Source: Rosellinia necatrix
Lineage: Eukaryota; Ascomycota; Sordariomycetes; Xylariales; Xylariaceae
Direction: 5' to 3'
Length of the DNA stretch: 64,000 nucleotides
Assembly (NCBI GenBank): GCA_021209875.1
Contig: JAGYVD010000001.1
Span: forward strand, 186,001-250,000
Shown here: positions 43,164 through 55,390 of the stretch, piece by piece
Position numbering within the stretch: position 1 is the stretch's first letter
Layout of the letters: every line of letters begins with the position of its first letter
The notes under the pieces: model-generated
What the model was told of the DNA's origin: nothing
The model's database searches: none
Seen by the model: only the letters and a program-made list of their open reading frames with translations
Made by a program: the position numbers and the translations under genes

Positions 43164-45750
43164 TTAAACCCTCGGACCACCGCCGCCCCTCATCATAGCC
43201 TCGACATTCATCTCAACCCACCGCATATCTCCCCCGCCCGCCATCTGCGGCTGTGATGTCTGCTGCTGGTGCATAATTAGCGGCGGTGGGGACGGCGGCT
43301 CCTGCTTGATCAAGTGGTTGTGGTGGCGGGTGCTCCTCCGCAAGCGCAATCGCTCGACGACGTGGCGGGAAATGTGGTCGAAGCTGCGGCGCAGGGTGAC
43401 GGAGTCATCCCAGCGCTCACCGTACTTGGCCAGGGTACTCGCGGTGCGCTCGAGGCAGGCGATGCTGCGCTCTAGGTTATCTACTCCCCCTCCTCCTGCT
43501 CCTCCGGGGGGTGGCGCGCGCCGCGGCGGGAGCCGAGGGGGCATGACGGCTGTCCCGCCGCCGCCGTCGCGCGAGTACGGCAGCGCCGGCACGACGCCCG
43601 AGAGCAGAAAGTCCTCGGCGTCGCGCAGCACAGCGACGAACTGGCTGGCCATGAAGAAGACACGCAGCGCGTCGTGGAACGAGTAGAATCCCCCCGCCAT
43701 CCCACCACCTCCACCACCTATTCCTCCCCCTCCCCCCCTTCCGTCAGCGGCACCATGGTGGTGCGAGTGTGGGTGTGGGCTTTGGTGATGCGTGATCTCG
43801 TACACGTGATCGAGGTACGCCGCCGCGTGCTCGAAGATGAACAGCCGGTCGTAGTCCGTCAGGGGCGGCGACTTGGCCGAGGGCGAGACGCAGTAAACCA
43901 GGCTGTAGCGCAGCTCGAGGTCGAAGAGGCCGCGCACGCCCGGGGGGAGACCCGCGCGTGGTAGGCGCTCGGCCCACTCCTGCATCTGGTGGCACACATG
44001 CCAGGCGAAGGCGGCGTCATGGTTGTTACCGTTCTCGTCTGGCAGACCGCCATTGCCACCCGACTGGGATAGGTGTTGGTACCAGTTCGACTGCGCCCGG
44101 CGTAGCTGGAAGAGGAGCAGCGCCGCCGGCTCGCAGCCGGCTCCTCCCCCCGGCGCCCCCGGAGGCGGCGGTGGTTGCCCCGCGATCGACGCCGTGCGCC
44201 GCCCGAACGATGACGGCCGCGGGAAGGCTACGTTAGCCGCGGCGTCCGTGAACGAGAAGGCCCGCGTGAGTACCATGCTGATTGACCTGATTTTGGAGGA
44301 GGAGGTTTGTTAGCATACTTTTGACTTGTGGGATTCCGGGTGACGCGCATGTGCGCGTTGCTTCTGGTAGTGCTGCCTTACCGGTCCAGTGAATATACGC
44401 AGTAAAATGTCTTCCGGCGCATGTCCAACAGTGACTTGTCGGACATCTGCTCCATCGGGGGGTCCTGGTGGAAGCCGAGGTCGATAACGGCGCGGCAGGT
44501 GAAGCCAATGAGGTGCCAGCTGTCGAAGTGCGCCGGGTCGAGGGTCGAGTACTGCGTGAGGAGGATGAGCGACTGGATCTGCGTCGTGTAACCGGGCATG
44601 AGGGCCTGGTCGGCGTGCTTGAGGGCGCGTGAGGCCAAGAAGACGCCGTCAACGTAGAACTGGTCATTCTTCACCTGGCTCTGCGCGCTCGAGCTGATAG
44701 CTAGCACCATATAAAGAAGCCAGTAATCGCTGTCTTTGACGACCCTATCCTGCATCGAGTATACCTGTTCTAGTGCATTGTAGAGAGCCGTCTCAGAGAA
44801 GGCCGGGTAGAGGGAGTATATGTTAGTCATGTAATACTGGATTAGTATGATGGCAGCTTGCCTGGACGGCATGTGCCAATTACCGTCTCTAGGGAGGGGA
44901 TCATTCGTCGCGGCGGCCAGCACGAGTCGAGCGAATGTCATATTGCTCGCCGACGGCTCAAAGTCTCTCGTTGTCGCATTTACGGAACTTCACACATTCA
45001 TTAGCCGCCCGGATAGCATATCGACCCGAAAATTCAGTAACGCACAGAAAACCGAAATCAGACATGAGTGAGTTGACATCCGAATACTCGCGACTCCTCG
45101 CGGCCTTGCGATACATGGCCGCTTGGATATTAGCGAGCGAGTCTTTCCGGTCGGGCTGAGGCATCGGGGGTAACGGCCCGGACGCATGTTGGGCGAGGGA
45201 TGCCTTTCTAGACCGCGCAAAGGCCAGGCGCCTCTGCATCTTCTCTATCCGGAGCTCGAGCGCCGCAACATAGCTGCCAGCAGTCGTTAGTTTACACATG
45301 CCTAAGGGCTCGGAGGGCCCCCCCCCCACCGAACGAGTGAGCTTGAGAACAGATTTACCTTCGCTCTTTACCCCGGGCAAATTGGTCGTTGGCCGCCGAG
45401 CACTCGTTGTCCCGGCCGGCCTTCTCGCAGGCAGTGCACGCCGGCAGCTTGCCATCGCACTGCTGAGGTCAGAACCCGGACGCGTTTAAGAAGCCTCGGA
45501 CGGCAGTTTTTTTTTTTTTTTTCTTAATTTAATTTAATTTTACCAACCTTGACTTTGGCGGACCGACCTACGCAGCTTATTAGTCGGGGATTCCCACATG
45601 CCTCGGGGTGTCGCGTGTTTGAAAGCAGCAACGGCACCAGCAGCGACAACAGCGACAACGACAGCGACAGCAGCACATACATCTTGAACAAGCCGATACT
45701 GGACGGGACACGCGCAACAGCGGATTATCTGAAAAACTCGACCGCGGCAT
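43164..45750 (-). CDS. Zn(II)2Cys6 transcription factor with fungal-specific regulatory domain
   Basis: Six exons, 45681-45750, 45548-45567, 45359-45459, 45046-45273, 44382-44987 and 43164-44286, give 715 aa in phase. The zinc cluster is built from three exons: Cys21 and Cys24 (codon split by intron 1), Cys31, Cys38, Cys41, Cys50, spacing x2-x6-x6-x2-x8. Exon 2 is only 20 nt. A coiled-coil-like linker follows (YVAALELRIEKMQRRLAFAR). The middle homology region is clear (MTFARLVLAAATNDPLP, TNIYSLYPAFSETALYNALE, TRKTFYCVYSLDRSISM equivalents). The C-terminal 350 residues are Gly/Pro-rich and poorly conserved. Known role: nuclear binding to CGG-type half-sites. The target is unknown. The neighbouring sugar porter on the same strand and the divergent second regulator are possible targets or partners. 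Exon 5 uses an AAG acceptor. Confidence 0.9.
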
Positions 45751-46580
45751 GGTGGGAGGTGGGTAAGCGGCAAGGCAGCGCGCAGCCGAACTCTCTCTAC
45801 CCTACCTAGGACTGACGCACCGGATTCTACCTGACAGGATGATAGATTTGACAGGTTACAGAATGACAATGAACCAGCCCGCAGCCCCGCGAAAAGCGAC
45901 GGCGGCAGTCAGGTCGAGGTCGTCGAAGGTCTGCGACAGGTAACTTAAGCTGGTGCCTTGCTAACATAAGCGCATGCCCTCCAGTCCAGTAGTCCAGTAG
46001 TCCGGTAGTCCGGTAGTCCAGCAGTCCAGCCAGCCCGGTCGCGCGCGCGCCGAAAGAGAACGACGGCCCTTTCTTCGGTGCCCCGCCAATCTATGGCTCG
46101 TAGGGCTTGGCGCTCGTCTTAGCTGACTGCAGATCGAGACCGAAGAGGCTTCAAGCAATGCGGTCTGGCTTCTACACGGCCTGGATTGCCGAGTGGGTTT
46201 GAATTTCTGGAATTCCCGCGTTGGCCGGACGGGCTAGAGAACAGAACAGTGGCGGACAGGCAGATCCATGCTCTTTTCGCGGGAGGGTGAGAATGCTGCC
46301 GGAGCCTCGTGTAAATGCGATGCGAATGATTATCACAGATAAGCAGAGCAACAGAGAGTCGTCGGTCCCCTGGCGGTCGAGAAGAGGCGACGGACGACGG
46401 TAAGTGGGCTACTGCGGGGTCTCGGCCGTCCACTTGGGAACCTCATTGACAATCCCCCCTTTTTCACCAGTCAGAGGGCTCGGAACCCGGTCTCGACAGT
46501 GTCACCCAAGCAAGACAGACAGGAGTGGTCGAAGGTGGGGTTTTCCTTGCCCGCGCCTGCCAGTTGACTACCTCTTTTGT

Positions 46581-46634
46581 CTATCTACTTACCTACCTAC
46601 CTACCTACTTACTTACCTACATATCTACCTACCC
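46581..46634. repeat. CCTA/CTTA microsatellite
   Basis: Imperfect tandem CTAC units in the region between the divergent regulators. Confidence 0.85.
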
Positions 46635-48083
46635 TAATACCCGCGCCTGCTAAAGCTCGCCTGCTACACTGCTGCTCGCCTGCTAAGATTGGTGAACGCA
46701 GTGAAACGCTGACAGGGCGGGTCGGATCGCACTCGCGGCTGCCTGGGCAAACGGGTTTCTGTTCTACGATATAGATTGGAAATCCTTGGATGCTGTTTCA
46801 TGCAGAGTAACTTCAGACAAGTCAAAATAGAGATACATAGTGTACATCCGCATACATACGTGCCAAACCCTGAAAAGAGAAAGTGAAATCCCAAAGGAAA
46901 AAAAACCATCTGCACATCAATCAGCGCTTGTTTCCCGAGCCTGTGCCAAGCCTTGTACCAAGCCGGAGTAGGAATCGCCCCGCGCTACCTGGCATGTATC
47001 TGCGACAGTCCATAGCCGACGGCACTCTCTTGGTAGTGTGCGTTGGAAGCTAGTTATCTACATGCTGTAAATACATACCTAGGTGGAGCTTGGCGGAGGA
47101 TGCCAGGCGCTTTCAACAATTCCATATGTACCTATTCAAGATTCTAGAAGACGGGGGACTCCGAAGCTGAATGCTCAGCTGCCTACACTGGTTGACATTC
47201 CTTTAGTAGGCTTCATCCTTGCCGCTAGTGTATCATACTAAGTTAGTTTATACCTGTTTAGCCACCTGGGCAGTTTACCTAATAGTTAGGTGCTTATACC
47301 ATTACGACGCTTATAATCCCGCAGGTAAGGTGGTGTAGTGTACCTACCTAGGTAGTGTAGTGTAATACAGTACCCCAACCACAAACCCCCGTCTGTCCCC
47401 GCCTGTGTAGCACAAGAGCGTAAGAGGTGGACAGGACGGTTCGTATTTCTACTGTAACTTCCAAGGTTCTCACTGGACGATCAATCCCTCACCAGACAGA
47501 CACCGACACCAGACATGCATAATGTATTGTGTGCACCTGCTTGTCGATGCGTCAGTACGTCGGTACCTCCTCAGCAATGCGGTGTTTCACGATACCTACC
47601 CATGCTGCAGGCTCCAGCCTCCAGGCTCCAGCCCTGCTGAAACAAACCTTGGTGAATAATACTCTGGTACTATATTTTTGGCACTTGGTTGAGGGTTTTG
47701 TTTTACAATACCTGTCAAAATGGCGATCCGTCAGCGACCATTGCCGAACATATCATCGTCAGCCTCATCGGCTATCTCACCATCTTCCTTCTCCCTTCTC
47801 TATTCTCTATTCTTCGGGGTTTGCCAATGGTGGGACGAGATGGTACAAAGTATACCTAGGTATACCTACCATCATTTGCCGCGTCAGCAAATGATGGTTT
47901 GGCGTTCGGGAGACCAGTTCGAGCTTCCTGACAGGCGGCGCGGGAAGAATCCACCAAATAAGCGTGATAAGCTTGCGCCTACATACGTATACATACGTAC
48001 ATACCTACCAACTTAAGTATATACATACATACATATGTACATGACACCTTACACACACCTACAGTAGCATGTACATACTTAAG

Positions 48084-48142
48084 TACAGGTAGGTTAGGTA
48101 GGTATGTAGGCAGGTAGGTAGGTAGGTATACATATATACATA
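48084..48142. repeat. GGTA microsatellite
   Basis: Imperfect tandem GGTA units followed by TACATATATACATAC. It is the reverse-complement type of the 46581 repeat, so the two could pair. Confidence 0.85.
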
Positions 48143-49305
48143 CTACCGGTAGTTGCTGAACTAAATGTTTTACCTACTTACGACATAGATCCTCACTAAA
48201 CCTACCTTACCCTCTTCCCATTCCCCAATCATCCATCATCCGCCCCTCCCGCAGCCCAAGGCAGTCGACTTTCCCACTTGTAGCCGTCCGAGACATCTAG
48301 GATTGGGTCTTGGCCACGTGGGAATGCATACCAGCAGGGAGATGCTGCTGAAGACGAAAAGACCGAGCGTATGAGGCAGGCAGGTCCCTGAACTAACCCC
48401 TAGTTGACAGTTCACAAGCGGTTTATAATAGACCTCTAGACGCTTCGAAATGCAAATCGCCACGCTTGACTGGGCCCTCCATGACATGATGTTGTAAGCC
48501 GCCCCCGGGTTGCTTGTGGAACACACTTCCCCCAAGCCCACAACGGTTGCATCGTGTACCTACCCCAGCATGCAAGTAGTGGTTGTCGTGCTGGCTGTGT
48601 GTGGATTGTGCTAGGCAGGCGCAAGGTCTCTCTCTCCCTCTCCCACGTGCTAAGGCCAGTTGGCGCGCTTTCGGCAGGCAGACAGGCTGGCAGGTAGGCA
48701 GGCTGCTGGCTGGCAGGAGCGCCCGCGACCCATGCGGTTACCAACTAAAGTAAGGTCAGTCAAGGCGGACGTCAGGGCGGAAGTCAAGGATCTAGCGCTC
48801 AGATCTAGCGCTCACTATCCGGCACCCCTGGAACCCACGGACAATGATATCACAACCATATTAACGGTGGAGTGATTTGATGTGTGCGTGTGTGTGCGTG
48901 TGTTGATGGTTGGAATCAAACCAACTAACGAACCAAGCAAGCAAGCAAACGACCGTTCCGCATCAGTCTCGCAAACCCGGCCGAACAAATAACACGGTCA
49001 CGTAATAAATTAATTCATCAATCCCGAATCCCTGTGTCCATTTACAGCCGAAAGCGACGGCAGACCCTCGAGGATCCCCCCTCCCCCCTTCCCCCGCGGC
49101 GCCGGTGCTGCCACCGCTTGGTGCTGTTTGGTGCTGCTGCTGCTGCTGCTGCTGCGCGACCCCCATCGACAATTGATCCCCCCCCGCCGCCACCCTCCGT
49201 CTCTGCCCACGCGGCTACGATCCCCGAGAGACTCCTGGTGACAGATCATCCCACAACCCGATCCGGCCGTGGCATACAAGCACGTCGCAGAATACACGCC
49301 GACAG

Positions 49306-52300
49306 ATGGATGCCTCCATCGTCTTCCGCCAGGTGGAAGGCTTCGGCAGCCGCATCCCCCGACCACACCAGGGCTTTTCCCCGGCGAGGACGGTGCACGA
49401 CGACGACCACGGAGAGCCGGGCCCCTCACATCGCATCGCGCATACGCTGACCGCCTGTTGCCGTTGCCGCCAGGTGGGTACCGCCTGCGTGCGCACGTCC
49501 TTTGTGTGCTCGTTCCATGACAACGCTCTATGACAGCGTTCTCTGACGGTGTTCTACAACGATGTTCTATGACAATGGCGTCCATTGTCGCATGCTGGCG
49601 ATGCAGCGGGAGAATTCCATTGTACTGTCCCGGAGCTAACTTGGCCTGTGCAGAGGAAAACCCGATGCGATCCCACGCTCCCCCGGTGCCTCCCCTGCGA
49701 ACGATCGGGCTCCGCATGCGAGTACTTCGACACCACGAGGGGCAAGAAGATTAGCCGGTACTATGTCGTCAAGCTGCAGGAGATGGTCAGGGGCCTGGAG
49801 GCCGAGCTGGGCCAGTACATCGACGACGACGACGACATCTACGCCAAGGACCACGAGGACTTCATCCGTCCCGGCGGCCTGGTGCGGCTCAACGAGACCG
49901 ACGAGACCCCCCGATACCTCGGCCCCTCCAGCGGCATCGCCATGACGCGCATCGTCATGGAAGAAGCGAAGCGGTATACCGACTCCGGCCGCATTTCCGA
50001 GCTCATACCGGACGTGAAGGGCAGGCGGAAGGCCACGGGATCCGTCACGCCCGCGACCGCCAACCGGTCACAGTCTTTCAGCATGCCGGCGGCCAACCCG
50101 AGGAAGAAGAGCTACCCCATGGTTAGCGCCGTACCGGCCACGGATCTCCCGAGTAGGGCCATCGCCGACAGGCTCATCGAAGTCTTCCATCAGCGGGGTA
50201 GGTGGCCCACCGTCTTACGCCTCCGACAGGTCCGACTGTCCGAGTCTATCTAACGTTGGCAATACAGCTCAGGTCTTCACCCCGGCGCTGCACGAGAGAG
50301 TGCTCGCCAACGCTCTCGAGGATGCGTACGCCGGTAGCCAGGACCCGTACCAGAACTTCGTCGTCCGCCTGGTCATGGCCATAAGCATGCAAAAGCTCGA
50401 CTCTAACTATGCCGGGCTTGCCGACAGCTATTACCTCGCAGCGATGCAGTACTTCGAGGCCGTCGTGCGGCCGAAAGATCTCAGAACCCTCCAGTGTCTC
50501 GTGCTGATAGGCCAATATTCACTACTGACGCCGACGCGAACCGCCGTATACTACGTCGTCGGTCTCGCGACGAGAATCAGTCAGCAGCTCGGTCTCGCCG
50601 ACGAAAAAACGATCGACTTGGATTGCAACGACCCCTTGACCCTGGATATGCGCCGCCGGCTGGGCTGGATCGTGAGCACCTTCGAATTGGGCTTATCTCA
50701 GTCGATGGGGAGACCGAATGGATTTGCCAAGACCGACGATATCATCGATATCGGGTGGTTCGAGACCGTGGCCGACTCTAACATTACAGAGAACGGCATC
50801 ATCCCCGGGCCGCCAGATGAGAAGAAACTGGTCGCCATTCACTTCTGCAAAATGCGACTACTGCAGGCCGAGATTCGTCGCACGTTGTATGAAATGAAGC
50901 GCCCGGAACCTAGGACCGCACAGCATCCTTGGTTTGCCTCCATGGAGGCGAAGATGGAGCGGTGGCGGTTGTCGTCCCCGGAGAAACCGCCGTGGTGTAA
51001 GCCATGGTGAGTTCCTTTTTTTACCCCTGACCGAAGCGATAACATCAAACTCACTCTTTCCCTTCCAGGTTCACGGGTAGGTATCATACCATGATGGTGA
51101 CTCTTCACCGTCCGTCACCACAAGTACCGCGGCCGTCGGTACAATCCGCCGCCAAGTGTTTCAACTCGGCCGCCTTTGTGATAGATATATCAAGCAAGCA
51201 GATGATGTCGGCTGCGGTAGATATAACATGGGTGTTCCTACTGACTTTATATATGTCGCTGAACACTCTTCTATGGTCCGTCACGAGGTACCAAGACGTC
51301 CGAGCAGCACATTCGAGAGAGGAGGTACAAGAACTAGTCAACATTGCACTGGACATCATCGACCAATGCGTCGAGCGATGGCCAGGGACGGCTTCCGCCT
51401 CCGAGCTATACACCATCCTCACAAAAGCTTGTCTCCAGAGCTACGACTCGAATGGAACCCCAGCCCAATCTAGCCCAGGTTCTTTCAACACGCCCCCATC
51501 GCAGGCGGAAACCAACTCCCCCAATGCCCCCGAACTATCGGCCGGGATGGCGACATCACAGCCCGGTGGCGTGCCCGGCTTCTACCCGCCCCATTTCGGG
51601 CACGTCTTCGGCTCAGGACCCGAAACTACAGACAGCTACAGCCTTGACAACCCCTTCCCGTCACATCCCACATTCCGCTCCAACTCTATCTTCCTGAATC
51701 CAGCCTCCAACGACCACACAGGCCGTCGCTTTAGCTACTTCCCGCCCGACTTCACGCAGCCAGACGGCATTATGTCCGGCATCGATCCCAGCCCGCCCCC
51801 TTCAGAAGCCGCCACCATATCCCCGCCCTTCCTATCTTCGCCGCCACCAGCCCAATCGCCTGCTGAGTCTATGTCGTCACTGCAAGCCAGCACCTCGGCC
51901 ATGAGCACGCCACTGCTCTCCACCCCGCTCCTGGCCACAACGACACTCCAACAAGGCTCCCCCGACGGCATGCTCGCCAACGGCCTGCCCCCAACCCAAC
52001 CACAACACCGGCCGCCCCTCCCCGCCTTCACCATCCCCCTTCTGCCGCCCGGCCAGCTCCCGCAGGGCCAACGACCGCTCCCGCAGGCCACGACGGTGAC
52101 GGACTGGTTCAACCCACCGCCCCCATTCATCTCGCCATACTCCTTCGGGGGCGGGATGGGGACCGGATTCTGGGGCGGCAACGGCCCCAACGGCATCAAC
52201 GGCGGCTTCGACGGACTCGAGGCAGGAGGCCCCGGCGGCGGCGGCGGCTTCGACGCGCGGGGACTACCGCCCGAGCGTCAGGGCAGCCTGAGCCAGGCGC

Positions 52301-52521
52301 AGCAGATGGAGCTCATGAGCGTGCTCGAGAACGAGGGCATGGCCGACATCGACACGTACCTAAGCACCGGCGGCGGAGGCATCATCGGGTACGGTGGAGG
52401 AGGAGCAGGAGTAGGAGGGGGCGGGAATGGCGTTCTAGGCGGCGCCGGGGATCCGGGGATGGGCATGGATTGGGGGGTCACGGGGCCAAGCGCCGGCGGT
52501 GGAGGGGGAAGGGGAGCATAA
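49306..52521 (+). CDS. Zn(II)2Cys6 transcription factor, large, with Pro/Gly-rich C-terminus
   Basis: Four exons, 49306-49473, 49654-50197, 50268-51006 and 51069-52521, join in phase (967 aa). The cluster has Cys51, 54, 61, 68, 71 and 78 with spacing x2-x6-x6-x2-x6. Intron 1 falls between Gln56 and Arg57, inside the cluster. A linker with KLQEMVRGLEAELGQYI gives a coiled coil with an Asp run. The fungal regulatory domain follows: FTPALHERVLANALEDAY, YYLAAMQYFEAVV, LVLIGQYSLLTPTRTAVYYVVGLATRI, then DMRRRLGWIVSTFELGLSQSMGRP. The domain tail shows ITWVFLLTLYMSLNTLLWS and RERE-like EEVQELVNIALDIIDQC. About 380 C-terminal residues are low-complexity, rich in Pro, Ser then Gly. Nuclear DNA-binding regulator; target unknown. 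It is divergent from the other Zn2Cys6 gene across 3.6 kb. Confidence 0.92.
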
Positions 52522-53773
52522 TCTTGGGCATCTGTTGTTGGGGTTGTGTGGAAATTGCTCGTCTGCAGATAGACAGAGTAAATATAAGTAAGTATACCTG
52601 GCTTCGCTGGTGGGTGGGTGGATGGGTAGGCGAACGGTGGTAGTGGTGGTGGTTCGGTTGGGGAAGCGGCCTAGTCAAATGGTTGGCTGGTCAGTTGTTG
52701 TCGTTGTGTCGTTGTTGCCCTGGGTTAGCGGCGCTCTTCATGACGGATATGAATTCATTTATCTTTAGACTCTTGTTTGTTTCGGTGATGTTTTGATTCT
52801 GATGTTGTGGTTTGCTGTTGTGGTTGTTGTTGTTGTTGGTGTTGTTGTTGGTGGTGGTGGTGTTGGTGTTTTGCCCCTTGTCGCTCGACAGCGTTTGGGA
52901 TCGTGCCACGCAGCGCATCTGGCGAGGGGTGGATTCCGCGTCCCTGGCTATCCTGCTACGACTGCCCTGTTTAATGCTCATCTGTCATGTCATCTTAGCT
53001 GCGTTGTGCGAGGCTTAATACTGTGATGGCGTTGGAAAGGCGTGGGTTGGGTAGTTGCTGGCTTGCTTGCTTGCTTGCTTGTGTTTTGGTGTCCATTTCT
53101 TGTGTTGAAAGATCTCTGTATTGTAGTGTATTTATATAGGTATACATAAATGAGTAGCTACCGCGCTGGCTTTTTTCCCTTCTACGATAGGCTCTGCTTA
53201 GGTAGGTAGTTAACCCTTCACGAATAAAATAATTCGGGATGGATGTTGCTCTCGAAATTGGGCAGTTACGACGTGGCAAGCAACCTAGGATTTCCCATCC
53301 AAGTGCCCCGGTTGGTAGGTAGGTAGCTAGCTAGCTAGCTATAAAGAGTTTACTTGCACGGCGAGGCTCTCTGTAAGCATGAGACCGCCGGGCAGGTAAG
53401 GGCCGGCAATGGTTTGGGTTAACGGCACAGCTTTCCAACATGACGTTCCCACTATGAATACCCTCGTAGCTCAGCGGGAAAACTAGTTGGCAGGATAAAC
53501 CCCTTGGGTCAGAGAGGTTGGCGCCATAGGCATTCAAGGGTTTTCCGGTCCCGGAGGGTGACCATGCCTGAGGCCGCGAATTTTTTTTTTTTAGCGGATT
53601 TGTCAAAAGACCAGTTCTCGCTCGACTAGTGTTATTTATTAACTACATCGAGTTTGAATTATCCCATTTGTTTGCGTACTTACTTTGAACCGAGTGCTAT
53701 GACCTCCATTGCAGCATTCGTTTATGTACTTCTGTTAGTTCGTTGTCGTATTTGCCCACCAAAGCCTCCGCAA

Positions 53774-53854
53774 CTTCGCAATAACTAGCCCACCCCTACC
53801 CCTACGTTTTATTGTTTTTCCCATTAACCCCTTCAGGGCTTCGCAATAACTAGC
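53774..53854 (+). repeat. Imperfect tandem duplication, 65-bp period
   Basis: The 16-base word CTTCGCAATAACTAGC occurs at 53774-53789 and again at 53839-53854. Flanking sequence is similar but diverged. Confidence 0.7.
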
Positions 53855-55332
53855 TCGCCTTATGTTTTCCTGCGAGGTGTCGTTTAAGAGCATGACCGCC
53901 AGTCTTCGGCCGAGCCGAAGGTCATAATATTCCCTCAGCCAATGGGTATGCTGCTCGATCAACAGGACATGATTTTAACGCCGAGTAGCATAGAACGTAG
54001 CGGTGGTCTCGTCTGCGGAAAGCTACCCGGGTTAAATATACACCATTACTACCTGCTTGTTAGAGATTATCTAATAACTATATAATGCTCTGCATTAGCT
54101 ACTATTGTGACCTTAATAAAGTACCCTGCGTAAAAGCGTAACATCACTAGACAACTATTCGCAACGTGGTATATGAGGGGCGAACTGGCGTCCCAGGAAC
54201 GGATATGAAGTTCCTGGAGGGGATTTCGATCAGATGTAACCAGGGCATACCGATCTCGTATAGCTATAGCGATCTGTGTAAAACGGGGCTGGTGTTAGTA
54301 TACTGCTGGGCCTGTCCCTTGCAGGTTCGATGCCACCATAGATGGCACCAGTCAGTTGGCGAGCCGGCCTTATCACAATGTATGGACATCGGAGGGGCGC
54401 AACGAGAGAAGAGACCTATCGACCTCTTATAGTCGACAGCGAGCACCCACCTCCCCATTGCATATTGCATAGAGCAGGCATGAATCTTTCTATTCCCTTC
54501 CCCCCTCCCTAAACTCCGGCAGTCCGATACGAATCAAACATCACCAACGAATGCGACGGGAGGGATGACGGGCCCGGGTTTCCTGGTCGTGCCTGATTCT
54601 CGCATGGACAGGTAGTACGTCAACACAGGGATATACCTGTGAACGGTACGATACGGTGACTAAGGCGTGCAAGGAACCTGCTAGGATGAGATGACTTACC
54701 TGACTGAACCGACTTGACTGACATATACTACTTGGCCTATCCCATGCTGCATACACATGACAGCATGGCGTGGCATGGCACCAGCAACCCGTCCCTGGCA
54801 AGAACCAGGAACCCACCGACCGCGTACATGGTAAAATGACCCAGTCGGAGCGCTCTCCACGATGGCTACATTAGTGAAAAGGAGAGCCGCGAAAACATGA
54901 AAGGGGGGGGAGGGGAGGAGACGACGGGGGGGGTGTGTTGACGATGCATGCCAGCAGCGGGTCTACATACCAAGGCAGCTGAACATGACCAAGCCGTCGA
55001 TCCGAAGCGCTGATCCCGGAGCCTGGATGAGAAGGTGGGAAGGGAAGGGGGATGGAGGGGAAGGGGCCCCGTTATCAAAAGTCCGCGCGACGGCTGGGGT
55101 GTTTTCTTTTTCCTTTCGACGTACCTTAACTAACGACTGTATGTATACCTCAATTTACGGATCTAATGCGGGAAAAACAAAAACAAAAACAAAAAAAAAA
55201 TTAAGATAAAATAAAATGAAGCACATGACGCAGGCGCCTCCGGTGCCGTACGTAGAAGACGCGACACGAATTCCCTCCCTCCCACGCCAGGGACGGGACC
55301 ATGCGCACTTCGGGGCTCTCGGGGCTAGACCG

Positions 55333-55390
55333 ATGATGATGGTGACGGTGATGGTGATGATGGTGATGATGATGATGATGATGATGATAG
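55333..55390 (+). repeat. GAT/GGT trinucleotide microsatellite
   Basis: A stretch of ATGATGGTGATG-type units, about 19 triplets, imperfect at its left half. Confidence 0.9.

Larger units (their letters stand above)
45751..49305. other. Intergenic between two divergent regulators
   Basis: 3.6 kb shared upstream region of both Zn2Cys6 genes. It has many short repeats: AGTCC/AGTAG units 45990-46030, CCTA/CTTA units 46581-46634, GGTA/TACA units 47995-48142, and GCAG/GCAGGCTGG units 48674-48717. No ORF shows coding character or splices into one. The length is unusual for this window and suggests complex regulation or untranslated leader exons. Confidence 0.6.

Noticed and set aside
48084..48142. 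GGTA repeat considered as telomere-like or CRISPR-like array
   Set aside because: The unit is four bases with no spacers and does not match fungal telomere TTAGGG. It is a plain microsatellite.
53459..53560. Sequence CCTCGTAGCTCAGCGGG resembling a tRNA 5' half
   Set aside because: No anticodon arm or T-arm at the right distance, and the 3' end does not pair with the 5' end.
53735..53962. 75-codon minus-strand ORF over a tandem duplication
   Set aside because: The frame is mostly created by the duplicated segment. No support for expression or homology.
54290..54335. GCAGGTTCGATGCC resembling a tRNA T-arm
   Set aside because: The five bases after the loop do not complement the stem, and no upstream tRNA arms are found.
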